A DNA stretch of 64,000 nt. Origin: Bufo bufo (taxonomy: Eukaryota > Chordata > Amphibia > Anura > Bufonidae). Shown in pieces: positions 1-10,600 of the stretch. The notes beneath the pieces are model-generated. The model saw nothing but the letters and a program-made list of their open reading frames with translations, did no database searches and was not told the DNA's origin. Both the position numbers and the translations under genes were made by a program. Numbering within the stretch: position 1 is the stretch's first letter; every line of letters starts with the position of its first letter. The DNA is taken from NCBI RefSeq assembly GCF_905171765.1, contig NC_053390.1, positions 309,183,466 through 309,247,465 on the forward strand, in the 5' to 3' direction.

Positions 1-840
1 ACCAAATGGAAAAGGACTTAGGAAAACTAGAGGAATGGTCAAAAATCTGGCAACTAAAATTTAATGTTGATAAGTGCAAGATAATGCACCTGGGACGTAA
101 AAACCCAAGAGCAGAATATAAAATCAGTGATACAGTCCTAACCTCAGTATCTGAGGAAAGGGATTTAGGGGTCATTATTTCAGAAGACTTAAAGGTAGGC
201 AGACAATGTCATAGAGCAGCAGGAAATGCTAGCAGAATGCTTGGGTGTATAGGGAGAGGAATTACCAGTAGAAAGAGGGAGGTGCTCATGCCGCTCTACA
301 GAGCACTAGTGAGACCTCATTTGGAGTATTGTGCTCAGTACTGGAGACCATATCTCCAGAAGGATATTGATACTTTGGAGAGAGTTCAGAGAAGAGCTAC
401 TAAACTGGTACATGGATTGCAGGATAAAACTTACCAGGAAAGATTAAAGGACCTTAACATGTATAGCTTGGAAGAAAGACGAGACAGAGGAGATATGATA
501 GTAACTTTTAAATACATAAAGGGAATCAACAAGGTAAAAGAGGAGAGAATATTTAAAAGAAGAAAAACTGCTACAAGAGGACATAGTTTTAAATTAGAGG
601 CGCAAAGGTTTAAAAGTAATATCAGGAAGTATTACTTTACTGAGAGAGTAGTTGATGCATGGAATAGCCTTCCTGCAGAAGTGGTAGCTGCAAATACAGT
701 GGAGGAGTTTAAGCATGTATGGGATAGGCATAAGGCCATCCTTCATATAAGATAGGGCCAGGGGCTATCCATAGTATTTAGTATATTGGGCAGACTAGAT
801 GGGCCAAATGGTTCTTATCTGCCGACACATTCTATGTTTC
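1..840 (+). mobile_element. CR1-like non-LTR retrotransposon, 3' end
   Basis: The 3' portion of a non-LTR retrotransposon. The open frame at 6-755 encodes the C-terminal part of a reverse transcriptase, and the noncoding tail from 756 ends near 840 with an ATTCTATG-like motif. CR1 elements end in short ATTCTATG-type repeats, which supports this clade. At about 840 it abuts minus-strand L1 sequence, so it probably inserted into the L1. The 5' part lies outside the window. Confidence 0.75.
6..755 (+). CDS. CR1-like reverse transcriptase, C-terminal part
   Basis: Uninterrupted 249-codon frame ending at a TAG. It matches the region downstream of the catalytic YADD box of CR1/L2-type reverse transcriptases: the thumb-like segment begins LEEWSKIWQLKFNVDKCKIM and continues through LYRALVRPHLEYCAQYW to a terminal VVDAWNSLPAEVV motif. 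The protein would serve target-primed reverse transcription of its own RNA. The palm with the catalytic aspartates is outside the window, so the fragment cannot be judged active. The lack of stops over 750 bp suggests a fairly young copy. The first ATG is only an internal methionine. Confidence 0.75.
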   Translation: MEKDLGKLEEWSKIWQLKFNVDKCKIMHLGRKNPRAEYKISDTVLTSVSEERDLGVIISEDLKVGRQCHRAAGNASRMLGCIGRGITSRKREVLMPLYRALVRPHLEYCAQYWRPYLQKDIDTLERVQRRATKLVHGLQDKTYQERLKDLNMYSLEERRDRGDMIVTFKYIKGINKVKEERIFKRRKTATRGHSFKLEAQRFKSNIRKYYFTERVVDAWNSLPAEVVAANTVEEFKHVWDRHKAILHIR

Positions 841-2206
841 CAAATTAAATCCCTAAACAGGGCATTTAGTTTAAAGAAAAAACGAAGCGGGGTCCAGCAG
901 GGTGTATTATGAAGAAGGTACAGTAACTGGGGCATCAATATCATTTTTATAAGGTTGGTCCTCCCGACCATGGAGAGCGGCAGTTTAATCCATGTATTTA
1001 CCTTATCTTTAAATCTATTTAGCAAAGGAGTTAAGTTCAGGCTTTCATAATCCCTTGTATCAGGGGTTATTTGGACGCCTAAATACTTAAAGGAGGATAC
1101 TATCGTAAGACCCATGGTGTCTTCCGAGGTCGGGGCGCCTCCGTTAGTTAATGGCATAACTACAGACTTTGTCCAATTAATGCGAAGACCAGATAGTGTA
1201 CCATAGTCATTAATGATCTGCATGGCTTCCTTAAGGAAGTTCATCCAGTCATCAATGAACAGCAGTAGATCATCTGCATAGAGCGCAACTTTTTCAGTCA
1301 GCTCACCCTATTGAAAACCTCGCACTGAGACTGCTCGTCTCAAAGCTTCCGCCAAAGGCTCCACCGCCACCGCAAACAAAAGCGGCGACTGGGGACACCC
1401 TTGTTGCATCCCCCTATGCAGCTCAAAGGGGTCCGACAAATTACCATTAATCCGTGTTACGGCTTTCGGGGATGCATGCAGAAGTTGTACCCACTCTATA
1501 TAGTGATGTCCAAAGCCCATCCTTTCAAGCACTAGCCATAAATATCGCCATTCCACACTGTCGAATGCTTTGGCCGCATCAAGAGATTCGACCGCCGCAC
1601 ACAAGGTGTGGACCTGGCTCGCCTGAATATTCCGAAAAAGTCTTCTGACATTAACAGCAGTGGAAGCATTCGGCATGAAGCCCGCCTGGTCTGTGTGGAT
1701 AAGCGTCGTAATAACTCGTTTTAGTCTGTTTGCCATCACTTTCGCCAGCAATTTCACGTCTGTCTGCAGGAGCGAAATTGGTCTATAAGAATCTGCTTCT
1801 TTATCATCTTTACCAGGCTTTGGAATGAGCACAATTATAGCTTCATTCATCGAGGCAGGCAAGCGTCCCGCTTCTTTCGCCTCTCTGCAAACCTCCAGCA
1901 ACTGCGGCAAAAGTATGGATGCATACCGTTTATACAATTCGGGAGGTAGGCCATCTCTCGCTGGTGCCTTATTATTAGACATGGATCCTAGAGCCTCCTC
2001 CAACTCCTTAAGAGTTACTGGGGCATCTAACATATCTTTGTGTTACCTCGAAAGGGTACGCAGCGGCAGCCACTGTAAAAACTCCCGAATCTCCTCTTCT
2101 GAAGCTGTTGTCTTGGACTTATTCTGCGAGGAATAGAAGGACTGCATAATATGAACTATCGTGTCAGGATCATCTCTTATTACTCCCTCTGAATCCCTGA
2201 GCGCCG
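841..2206 (-). pseudogene. L1/Tx1-type ORF2 reverse transcriptase, broken
   Basis: Minus-strand remains of an L1-type ORF2. The frame at 2033-1308 carries the finger and palm motifs NNKAPARDGLPPELYK, SYRPISLL and a FDSVEW box (first catalytic Asp region). The catalytic YADD box lies near 1276-1287 in another frame, so a frameshift separates it from the upstream palm. The frame at 1244-840 continues through the INWTKS region and ends where CR1 sequence begins. Upstream (2040-2206) the connector before the palm can be read. The L1 resumes at about 5511 after unrelated insertions. Dead by frameshift and interruption. Confidence 0.8.
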
Positions 2207-3265
2207 CTATAAACTCACCTAAAGAATTATTAGGAACACCATACTAATATGGTGTTGGACCCCCTTTTGCCTTCAGAACTGCCTTAATTCTACGTGGCAT
2301 TGATTCAACAAGGTGCTGATAGCATTCTTTAGAAATGTTGGCCCATATTGATAGGATAGCATCTTGCAGTTGATGGAGATTTGAGGGATGCACATCCAGG
2401 GCACGAAGCTCCCGTTCCACCACATCCCAAAGATGCTCTATTGGGTTGAGATCTGGTGACTGTGGGGGCCATTTTAGTACAGTGAACTCATTGTCATGTT
2501 CAAGAAACCAATTTGAAATGATTCGAGCTTTGTGACATGGTGCATTATCCTGCTGGAAGTAGCCATCAGAGGATGGATACATGTTCTCATTCTGTTTACG
2601 CCAAATTCGGACTCTACCATTTGAATGTCTCAACAGAAATCGAGACTCATCAGACCAGGCAACATTTTTCCAGTCTTCAACAGTCCAATTTTGGTGAGCT
2701 CGTGCAAATTGTAGCCTCTTTTTCCTATTCGTAGGGGAGATGAGTGGTACCCGGTGGGGTCTTCTGCTGTTGTAGCCCATCCGCCTCAAGGTTGTGCGTG
2801 TTGTGGCTTCACAAATGCTTTGCTGCATACCTCGATTGTAACGAGTGGTTATTTCAGTCAACGTTGCTCTTCTATCAGCTTGAATCAGTCGGCCCATTCT
2901 CCTCTGACCTCTAGCATCCACAAGGCATTTTTGCCCACAGGACTGCCGCATACTGGATGTTTTTCCCTTTTCACACCATTCTTTGTAAACCCTAGAAATG
3001 GTTGTGCGTGAAAATCCCAGTAACTGAGCAGATTGTGAAATACTCAGACCGGCCCGTCTGGCACCAACAACCATGCCATGCTCAAAATTGCTTAAATCAC
3101 CTTTCTTTCCCATTCTGACATTCAGTTTGGAGTTCAGGAGATTGTCTTGATCAAGACCATACCCCTAAATGCATTGAAGCAACTGCCATGTGATTGGTGG
3201 ACTAGATAATTGCATTAATGAGAAATAGAACAGGTGTTCCTAATAATTCTTTAGGTGAGTGTATA
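2207..3265 (-). mobile_element. Tc1/mariner-like DNA transposon
   Basis: Bounded by inverted repeats containing CTCACCTAAAGAATTATTAG on the left (about 2213-2240) and its complement on the right (about 3235-3262), with TA at both edges, the usual Tc1 target. It encodes one minus-strand transposase (2244-3113). It lies against L1 ORF2 sequence on its left; the right flank is not recognisable L1. Confidence 0.85.
2244..3113 (-). CDS. Tc1-like transposase with internal deletion
   Basis: 289-codon open frame. Order: paired helix-turn-helix DNA-binding region (residues about 1-110), then a DDE catalytic core. Catalytic signatures are visible: WSDES (first Asp), QQDNAPCH (second Asp) and SPDLNPIEHLW (Glu). 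Tc1 transposases are usually about 340 residues. Here the sequence jumps from KQNENMYPSS directly to DGYFQQDN, removing about 50 residues between the first and second catalytic Asp without breaking the frame. All three acidic residues remain, but the core fold should be damaged, so activity is unlikely. It acts by cut-and-paste at TA sites within its own inverted repeats. Confidence 0.85.
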   Translation of the reverse strand: MGKKGDLSNFEHGMVVGARRAGLSISQSAQLLGFSRTTISRVYKEWCEKGKTSSMRQSCGQKCLVDARGQRRMGRLIQADRRATLTEITTRYNRGMQQSICEATTRTTLRRMGYNSRRPHRVPLISPTNRKKRLQFARAHQNWTVEDWKNVAWSDESRFLLRHSNGRVRIWRKQNENMYPSSDGYFQQDNAPCHKARIISNWFLEHDNEFTVLKWPPQSPDLNPIEHLWDVVERELRALDVHPSNLHQLQDAILSIWANISKECYQHLVESMPRRIKAVLKAKGGPTPY

Positions 3266-3693
3266 TGATGTCTGCTGTTGAGCTCTGGAAATTAAAGCCA
3301 ACAGTCTTCCCGCTTTTTCGCCCTCCTCATAATAGGACTGCTTTTGGAAGAATCGCTTATAAAATACATATAATTATAATAAAAAAGACATGGAGGAGAA
3401 TACAGCACCACATACTTCTTACATCCAGTGACATCTCCTGTCATGTAGACCTTCTCTTTCCTCTTCTCCTCCGTTTGACCCAGACCACCATGGCAAATTC
3501 TTTCAGCGCATCTCGTCTCTACAGTTTGTAACACAGACACGTTAGATTTCAAAAATTTTCCATCAACCTCCTCATCCTGGTGTCCCCACAGTGTCATCCT
3601 GCTGCCACTCCCAATACTGTGCCCGTTGTGCTCCCCAATGTCCAAGGTACTATACTGCTTAAAAAATAGTGACCGTAATAGACATAATTGGAG
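3266..3693. other. Unassigned intergenic stretch
   Basis: About 430 bp of mixed composition between the Tc1-like element and a foldback repeat. No convincing coding frame, terminal repeat or RNA gene was seen. It does not continue the flanking L1 reading frame. Confidence 0.5.
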
Positions 3694-3819
3694 TCATTTA
3701 TCAAACTGGTGTAAAGTAGAACTGGATTTCCAAAAGAGCTGTCAAATATGAAAGGTGGAATCTGATTGACTGCTATGGGCAACTAAGCCAGTTCTGCTTT
3801 ACACCAGTTTGATAAATTC
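3694..3819. repeat. Foldback MITE (TTTATCAAACTGGTG family)
   Basis: Short palindromic repeat whose arms both begin with a TTTATCAAACTGGTGTAAAG-type end. Related copies lie at 17404-17560 and 32155-32325. It is noncoding. The three copies differ in loop and arm length, so it is a dispersed family and not one local duplication. Confidence 0.7.
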
Positions 3820-3959
3820 CCCAAATGTTCCTATAGTGTCCACAGCAGCTATAATGTCCCCTAGAGTGCCCCGAGTAATAATACCACCCTCTATTGTGCT
3901 CCAGGCAATAATCCCTGTATAGTGTCCCCAAAAATAATAGAATTGCCCCTACAGTGCCT

Positions 3960-5155
3960 CCCCAATAGCAACACCCCCATATAGTAATTTCCACCACACT
4001 GCCCCAACATAATAATCCCCCATAGTAATTTGCCCCCACACAGTAATTTCCCCTACATAGTAATTTGCCCCATACTGCCCCTACATAGTAATTTCCCCCA
4101 CACTGCCCCCACACAGTAATTTCCCTTACATAGTAATTTGGCCCATACTGCCCCTACATAGTAATTTCCCCCAAACTGCCCCCACATAGTAATTTGCCCC
4201 CACACTGCCCCCACATAGTAATTTGCCCCCACACTGCCCCCACATAGAAATTACCCCACACTGCCCCCACATAGCAATTTCCCCCACACAATAGTTTCCC
4301 CCACACTGCCCCACATAGCAATTTCCCCACACTGTCCCCACATAGAAATTACCCCACACTGCCCCCACATAGCAGTTACCCCACACTGTCCCCACACAAT
4401 AGTTTCCCCCACATAGTAATTTGTCCCCACATAGCAATTTCCCCACACTGCCCCCACACTGTCCCCACATAGAAATTTCCCCACACTGCCCCCACATAGC
4501 AATTTCCCCCACACTGCCCCCACACAATAGTTTCCCCCACACAGTAATTTGCCCCCACACTGTCCCCACATAGCAATTACCCCACACTGCCCCCACACAA
4601 TAGTTTCCACCACACTGCCCCCATATAGTAATTTGCCCCCACATAGTAGTCCCTCCCATAATAATTTGCCCCCACACTGCCCCCACATAGTAATTTGCCC
4701 CCACATAGTAATTTCCACCACACTGCCCCACATAGCAATTTCCCCACACTGCCCCCACATAGCAATTTCCCCACACTGCCCCCACATAGCAATTATCCCA
4801 CACTGCCCCCACATAGCAATTACCCCACACTGCCCCCACACAATAGTTTCCCCCACATAGTAATTTGTCCCCACATAGCAATTTCCCCACACTGCCCCCA
4901 CACAGAAATTACCCCACACTGCCCCCACACAATAGTTTCCCCCACACAGTAATTTGCCCCCACACTGCCCCCACACAATAGTTTCCACCACACTGCCCCC
5001 ATATAGTAATTTGCCCCCACATAGTAGACCCTCCCATAATAATTTGGCCCCACACTGCCCCATATAGTAATTTGCACCCACACTGCCCCATATAGTAATT
5101 TGCCCCCACATAGTAGTCCGGCTCCCATAATAATTTAGCCCCACACAGCCCCCAC
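3960..5155. repeat. 27-bp minisatellite array
   Basis: Tandem units of about 27 bp built on a CACTGCCCCCACATAGYAAT core. Successive CATAGC motifs at 4731, 4758 and 4785 fix the period. Units diverge and form higher-order blocks (for example blocks with CACACAATAGTTTCCCC). Degenerate units begin near 3835. The long Gly-Trp-Cys-Val-rich frames across it are translations of the repeat, not genes. Confidence 0.9.
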
Positions 5156-5510
5156 ATTCCCCCTCCCATGTACTCGAGGTCTCTTCCCTAATATGTCCTC
5201 CTCTGTGTGTCGTCCCCCACATGTCCCCCAAAGTAGGCACATGAAAAAAAAAAAAAAAGAAAAGCTAAATACTCACCGCCCAGGGCCAGGCACTTGATCG
5301 CAGATGAAGGCGGGATGAGGCAGGCGTGCACACGTCAATGTGCTGTGTCCCGGCACAGGCGCGTGATGACGTCATCACGTACGCCTGCGCCGGGATTTCA
5401 CTACCGCTTAGGCCTCAGGCCTACTAGGCCTGAAGCATATGGCGGTGATAGGCGACGGGACAGCCCCGCCGCAGTATGTGGGCATTAGGGTTGGTGTTGG
5501 GCCCTCCAGC
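5156..5510. other. A-run and GC-rich flank of the minisatellite
   Basis: A 15-A run (about 5246-5260) is followed by TACTCACC and a GC-rich stretch with the palindrome TGATGACGTCATCA (about 5366). Similar A/T-run plus CTCACC or GGTGAG plus GC-rich blocks flank other tandem arrays in this window (near 9120-9290 and 29930-30110). Probably the other half of a nonautonomous repeat carrying the minisatellite. No coding sequence seen. Confidence 0.45.
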
Positions 5511-6847
5511 GGTGCTGGGCCCGGGGCTGCCGACCCGAACGTCCCTATTGTAATCCGCTACTGTTAACAGCCCCCTCAAATAGGCCTTCATGGCGTCCCA
5601 CACAACAAGTTTAGATGCCGACGGGAGATTGAGGTCAAAATATTCCTTCAGTTTGTCACCTATTCCCCCCCAGATCCAGTAACACATACAACCAGTGCGG
5701 ATTGAACTTCCAGACCATGTTTCTCCGTATTCTGGTAAGCTGAAAGTCAGCGGATTTTTCAATTGCCAGAAATCCAACAGAAGGGATTCCCGCAGAAGCT
5801 TTCCAAATGGAGTGAGGTCACACCCAGGAGAGCGAGAGCCCCCTCCCATCTTATCCAATGTAGGGTTAGCAATACTGTTAAAGTCTCCCATAACTATGAC
5901 TGGAACATCCGGCACGTTCGCTAAATAAACCAAAATAGACTTAAAGGGACACTGACAGGCCAAAACAGCATATATAGTTAGATATATCACATTACAGGTC
6001 TTATACAGTCTTTTAAAAGCATATAAGTATCCCCCCTGTCCACCTTATAAAGAGCGAAATATAAAGTTTTATAACCTGCTTCTCCGGTCAGCAATCTGCC
6101 TCGAAGACGCAGGCTGGTGTGTGTACGCAGGCGCGATCTAACGGCACGGCGGGGCGCAGGCGCAGAAGATTGGGCATGAACGATGCCCGGAGCATTGAAT
6201 TGCGCAGGATCGGGACTGGGGAGAGTTCTAGCCGCCGCCCAGCGAAGTGAATATTGATGAGGTGGGCGGGGCTTCAAACGGCAGTTGGGAAGGCTGGCTG
6301 GGCGCATTTTCACATGAAACGCCGCCCCTTGGGCAGATTGCTGACCGGAGAAGCAAGTTATAAAACTTTATATTTCGCTCTTTATAGGTGGACAGGGGGG
6401 ATACTTATATGCTTTTAAAAGACTGTATAAGACCTGTAATGTGATATATCTAACTATATATGCTGTTTTGGCCTGTCAGTGTCCCTTTAAGCACCTGTGG
6501 GGAGTAAGGCGGTGGGATGTAAACCCCTATTATCACACACGGGATAGTATACAGTGTAGGCAAATATATCTTTCTTCCTTACCTAACTTATGCGAGATAC
6601 AGGTAAAAGCTATGGATTTGTGTACTAAAATGCTTACGCCTCTCGCATATGTAGAGTTCGTAGCATGATAGCAGTGTCCAGCCCAATGTGGACTGAGCAG
6701 CTTTGTTTGATCCTCCAGTAAATGCGTTTCCTGGATGCAACATATCACAGGGTGGTGCTGTTTGACACTATCTAGAATAGCCCTTCTTTTATTACTGTCC
6801 TTTACTTTTCTGGTGTTCCAGCTGAGGAAGTGAACAATTCCTGCCAT
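5511..6847 (-). pseudogene. L1-type ORF2 endonuclease domain, interrupted
   Basis: Minus-strand start of ORF2. At 6847-6491 the N-terminal apurinic-type endonuclease begins MAGIVHFLSWNTRKVKDSNK and includes IQETHL (catalytic Glu). A TTAA MITE interrupts it at 5941-6490, after which it resumes with VPVIVMGDFNSIANP (Asp/Asn motif). The SDH triad that normally ends the domain is not visible: sequence after WSGSSIRTG is collapsed, then the frame runs into unrelated DNA near 5511. It would nick target DNA for retrotransposition; this copy is inactive. Confidence 0.8.
5941..6490. mobile_element. TTAA-flanked MITE (piggyBac-like), 550 bp
   Basis: Begins TTAAAGGGACACTGACAGGC and ends with the complement, giving terminal inverted repeats of about 160 bp (5941-6102 and 6331-6490) with TTAA at both edges. 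It is inserted in the L1 endonuclease region. TTAA target choice is typical of piggyBac-type transposons. The element is noncoding: two apparent reading frames that share their first 16 residues (at 5990 on minus and 6441 on plus) are translations of the two arms. Confidence 0.85.
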
Positions 6848-7468
6848 GACAATAGTTTATTCATCAGGACATTGAAACGGGTGAGGCCCAGGGGGTCTAC
6901 TGCTAAAGGGCACAATATATTCCTCACGTCATGCTCCAGGACTCTAACTATGGAACTTTGAGAAATCATGGTCACAATTTACAGACTCTAACTAGCAAAA
7001 ATGGGAAAGAACCCCTCCCTTTTCTTTAAACTAAGCAAACAAATAGAACCCAAAATGGCGCTATAGCCTCAACAGCAGAGTCCCACCAAATACACCCGAG
7101 TTACCAGGCCCGTGGGATCAAATTAGCACCCGCCGTCGAGGCCAAGCACCAGTGGTTAGCCTATCTACCCCAAACGTAGGGCGGTATCAGCAATAAATAT
7201 ATCTGTAGGAAATAACAGAGAACAATTTTTATCGCAATTGGAAAATATACAAAGCATGCAACATACCCCTACACCTCCTGCACCTCTAGAACATAAAGTA
7301 TTGAACCCAATGCGAGATGACCCCTCCATTGATAGGTTGGAGGAGCCATTCTACTCTGCACATTGTAAACCACTTATAAGCTCACCAGCCATACTGTCAC
7401 ACATACCGACTGACACACCACATGCCCTCAATGGCGGTTGTTTAGATTATCATCGCATCTTCTGGCCA
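6848..7468 (-). other. L1 inter-ORF or 5' ORF2 flank, no intact frame
   Basis: Lies between the ORF2 endonuclease start and the ORF1 remnant, in the same minus orientation. No supported coding frame was seen. It is best read as L1 spacer plus decayed ORF1 3' sequence. Confidence 0.45.
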
Positions 7469-8547
7469 TCAGTTTCCATCTGCTGCCAGCTGTGTCTCAT
7501 GACGGTCCAGCCACTTCCTTGCCTCCTCTGGGTTGTCATGGAAAGTCGTAGTCCCCAAGGCCACTATCCGCAACTTGGCAGGGTATATCATGGAATATGC
7601 AATATTCAGGGAACGTAGACGTTTCTTTATGTCCAGGAATTTCGCTCTTCTTTTTTGCAATTCCTGAGAGAAGTCTGGATATAGTAACACCTTATTTCCA
7701 TCAATTGTAAGATCCGTCAGCTCCCTGGCTTTCCTCAAAATAATGTCCTGATCTCTGTAGTGCAGTAATTTCACCAGTATAGGTTTAGGAGGCGCCCTCG
7801 GTGGTATCGGTCGGGTAGGAACTCTATGAGCTCGTTCTACAGCAAAAAACTGCGTCAGCACCTCCGTGCCAAATTTGTTTTTAAGCCAAGTTTAAAAAAA
7901 TTCTGCCGGCTGATTCCCTTCAGCCTTCTCAGGTATGCCAACCATTCTAATGTTGTTTCGGCGGGCCCGGTTTTCCAGGTCGTCCTGTTTAGCGTGGTGC
8001 GTTCTGCCAGTTTTTTCAAATCATGGCGAACAATAGTAACGTCACAGTTAGTTATGGCCAGCATTACATCTTTCAGAGTATGCTCGTCCATATCAGACTC
8101 TGTAGCCCCCATAGTGTTTGCTTAAGCATCAGGGCACAGTGGAGAGAATCTATTGAATTGGACGATAGGCTCCCCAGGCGGCGCCTCCATTTCTGGATCA
8201 AAGTCCATTTGTATATCCCCCCTTAGCAGCCGCTTGCCTCTTTTGAGACCCTTTGCTCACCGCCACTGAAGAGGTCCTGGCAAACTTCTCCAGCCTGGCC
8301 GCTGCGCCTCTGCTATCCGGCGCTGTCGGCCTGGAGTTGCAGAGCCAGCGCCATCTTGGATTTCCTTCTCCGCCACTTTCCCGTCCTTTTTCAGCTTCAT
8401 AATTGCAGGACGCCCGCTCTGGTGCAGCCCAGGGGTCAGCAGTAAGTTAAGGAGCCAAACGGAGGCTTTTATCTCCGGTTCAGTGTGGGTTTCAGGATGT
8501 TTGTCCCGTATGGTGCAGAGGAGCTCGGCCGGTGTGCTGCCGCTCAC
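7469..8547 (-). pseudogene. L1 ORF1 (RNA-binding protein), frameshifted
   Basis: Three minus-strand frames together resemble an L1 ORF1 protein. 8547-8257 has a basic N-terminal region. 8112-7855 has a helical, coiled-coil-like segment (DEHTLKDVMLAITNCDVTIV). 7861-7469 has the RRM-like and C-terminal domain (ILVKLLHYRDQDIILRKARE, then FFAVERAHRVP upstream and YPDFSQELQKRRA downstream). ORF1p normally coats L1 RNA as a trimer. The frames overlap but are out of phase, so this copy is broken. Assignment of the N-terminal segment is less certain than the C-terminal one. Confidence 0.65.
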
Positions 8548-8576
8548 ATGCTCTGCTTAGCTCCGCCCCCCCCCCA

Positions 8577-9125
8577 GACCACTAATGTTAATCAGACCTC
8601 AGATCAGACCCAAATTTTAATCAGACTTCATTTCAGACCACCAATGTTAAGCCTCATGCACACGCCCATGGAACACGGACCGTGAGATACCGGCCTGGAT
8701 TCCTGCTAAGTGCAGGAGCGCACGGCGTCATTGGTTGCTATGACGCTGTGTGCCCGCTGCTGTGCAGTAATACACAAGTATAGATAATACAAGTGTATTA
8801 CTGTACAGCAGCGGGCGCACTGCGTCATAGCAACCAATGACGCCGTGTGCTCCTGCACTCAGCAGGAATCCAGGCCGGTATCTCACGGTCCGTGTTCCAC
8901 GGACGTGTGCATGAGGCTTTAATCAGACCTCAGATCAGACCCCCAATGTTAATTAGCTCTCAGTCAGACCACCATTGTTAATCAGATCCCCAGACAGACC
9001 TCAGATCAGACCTCCAGTGTTAATTAGACCCCCAAGCAGACCTTAGATCAGACCCCCAATGTTAATTAGATCCCAGTTCAGACCCCCAATGCTGATTAGA
9101 CTGTAGCTCAGACCACAGATCATAC
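8577..9125. repeat. Degenerate tandem repeat (AATGTTAAT / CAGACC units)
   Basis: Repeated units of roughly 30-42 bp, each with an AATGTTAATYAGA core next to CAGATCAGACC. A palindromic MITE at 8647-8922 splits the array. It is followed by an A-run and CTTACCTCTCC, then GC-rich sequence, an arrangement like that at 5156-5510. Confidence 0.75.
8647..8922. mobile_element. Palindromic TTAA-flanked MITE
   Basis: Nearly perfect inverted repeat of about 130 bp per arm around a short loop near 8778-8790. Ends read TTAAGCCTCATGCACACG and its complement, with TTAA at both edges. Noncoding. High arm identity suggests recent insertion or conversion between arms. Confidence 0.8.
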
Positions 9126-9291
9126 CAAAAAAAAAAAGAAAAATCAACTTACCTCTCCTGTTACAGACGCCACCACTCCTGAGATCCAGCTCTCTTCCTG
9201 CTGCACTGTGCTGTGTCTCGACATTGCAGAGTGTGAGGTGACAAAGCGCGCCTACGTCCTCAGGCTGTTCACAGGTCACAGCACAGCATTA

Positions 9292-10274
9292 GGCCTCTTT
9301 CACACGGGCGTCCCGGATTTGCTCCGAATGCGTTGCGTGTGCATTGTGGGAAAACCGCGCGAGTAGGCACGCAATTACAGTCAGTTTTGACTGCGATTGC
9401 ATTCCGATGTTCAGTTTTTTTAACGCGAGTGCAATGCGTTTTCACTGTGGTACCCAGACCCAAACCCGGACTTCTTCACTGAAGTTCGGGTTTGGGTTAG
9501 TTGTTCTGTATATTTTATTATTTTCCCTTGTAACATGATTATAAAGGAAAATAATAGCATTCTTAATACAGAATGCTTACTAAAATGTGGTTTGAGGGGT
9601 TAAAAAAGAAATAAGAATTAACTCACCTCATCCTGTTGTTAGCGCAGCTGGTATCGTCTTCTTTCATGACCTGCAAAAGGACCTTTGATGACTTAATCGC
9701 GCTCACCACGTGGTGAGAGCGGTGACGTCTATCTTCATTCAGCAGGACCTGCGCTGACGTCACTGAGTGCGATTACGTCATCAAAGGTCCTTTTGCAGGT
9801 CCTGAAAGAAGACCATACCGGCTGCGCAAACAACAGGATGAGGTGAGTACATTTTTTTCTTTTTTTTTTTTTAACCCCGTAAGCCACATTTTCGTAAGCA
9901 TTCTGTATTAAGAATGCTATTATTTTCCCTTATAACCATGTTATAAGGGAAAATAATACAGTAAATTGACTTTTATCAATTTACTAACATCATCTCCTAG
10001 CAACCATGCATGAAATTCGCATTGCATCCGCACTTGCTTGTGGATGCTTGCGATTTTCACGCATCCCCATTCATTTCTATGGGGCCTGCGTTGCGTGAAA
10101 AACGCAGAATATAGAACATGCTGCTATTTTCATGCAACACACAAGTGATGCGTGAAAATCACCGCTCATCTGAACAGCCCCATTGAAGTGAATGGGTCCG
10201 GATTCAGTGCGGGTGCAATGCGTTCACCTCACGCATTGCACCCGCACAGAATTCTCGCCCGTGTGAAAGGGGCC
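9292..10274. mobile_element. Harbinger-like MITE, 983 bp
   Basis: Terminal inverted repeats GGCCTCTTTCACACGGGCG and GGCC(CC)TTTCACACGGGCG, flanked by TTA on both sides (9289-9291, 10275-10277). A TWA 3-bp duplication is typical of PIF/Harbinger transposons. Inside is a second nested inverted repeat (about 9535-9590 against 9893-9955, with an AAGCATTCTGTATTAAGAAT core). No coding frame. It shares its end sequence with copies at 20322, 42504 and 50232. Confidence 0.75.
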
Positions 10275-10277
10275 TTA

Positions 10278-10600
10278 GTGGCGCATTAGTGTTTGCCCTA
10301 CAAGACGCACTAACATTTTCCCCCACTGTGAACAGGACAGTTTTGCCACACAGGGAATGCTGTAAAAACAAAACCCATAAAACTGTGGCAGAATTGTGGA
10401 TTTTTTTTCCAACTTAACACTACATTGTATGCAATATTAAATTGTGCCATTAGGAAGTACAACTTGTCCCACAAAAAAACAAGCCCTCATATGGCTATCC
10501 ATTTGGAAAAAAAAAATATTGGCTCTGGGAAGGCTGGGAGTGAAAAATGAAAACCAAAAACAGAAAATTGCCCAGTAATGAAGTGTTTAAATGAGGTCTG
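10278..10600. other. AT-rich spacer with repeat-like sequence
   Basis: No gene seen. 10400-10500 (ACAACTTGTCCYRCAAAAAA) is the complement of a stretch near 24835-24900, so it belongs to a dispersed family. Confidence 0.4.

Noticed and set aside
3960..5155. Regularly spaced repeats that could be mistaken for a CRISPR array
   Set aside because: There are no unique spacers of constant length. Units are contiguous and diverged, in a vertebrate setting.
3773..5240. Minus-strand frames of up to 329 codons rich in Gly, Trp, Cys and Val
   Set aside because: They are translations of the 27-bp minisatellite. The unit length is a multiple of 3, so frames stay open in several phases and both strands.
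5424..5990. 188-codon frame starting MIYLTIYAVLACQCPF
   Set aside because: The first residues come from a MITE arm (the other arm gives the same start at 6441 on the plus strand). Only the middle is L1 endonuclease, and the end is unrelated DNA.
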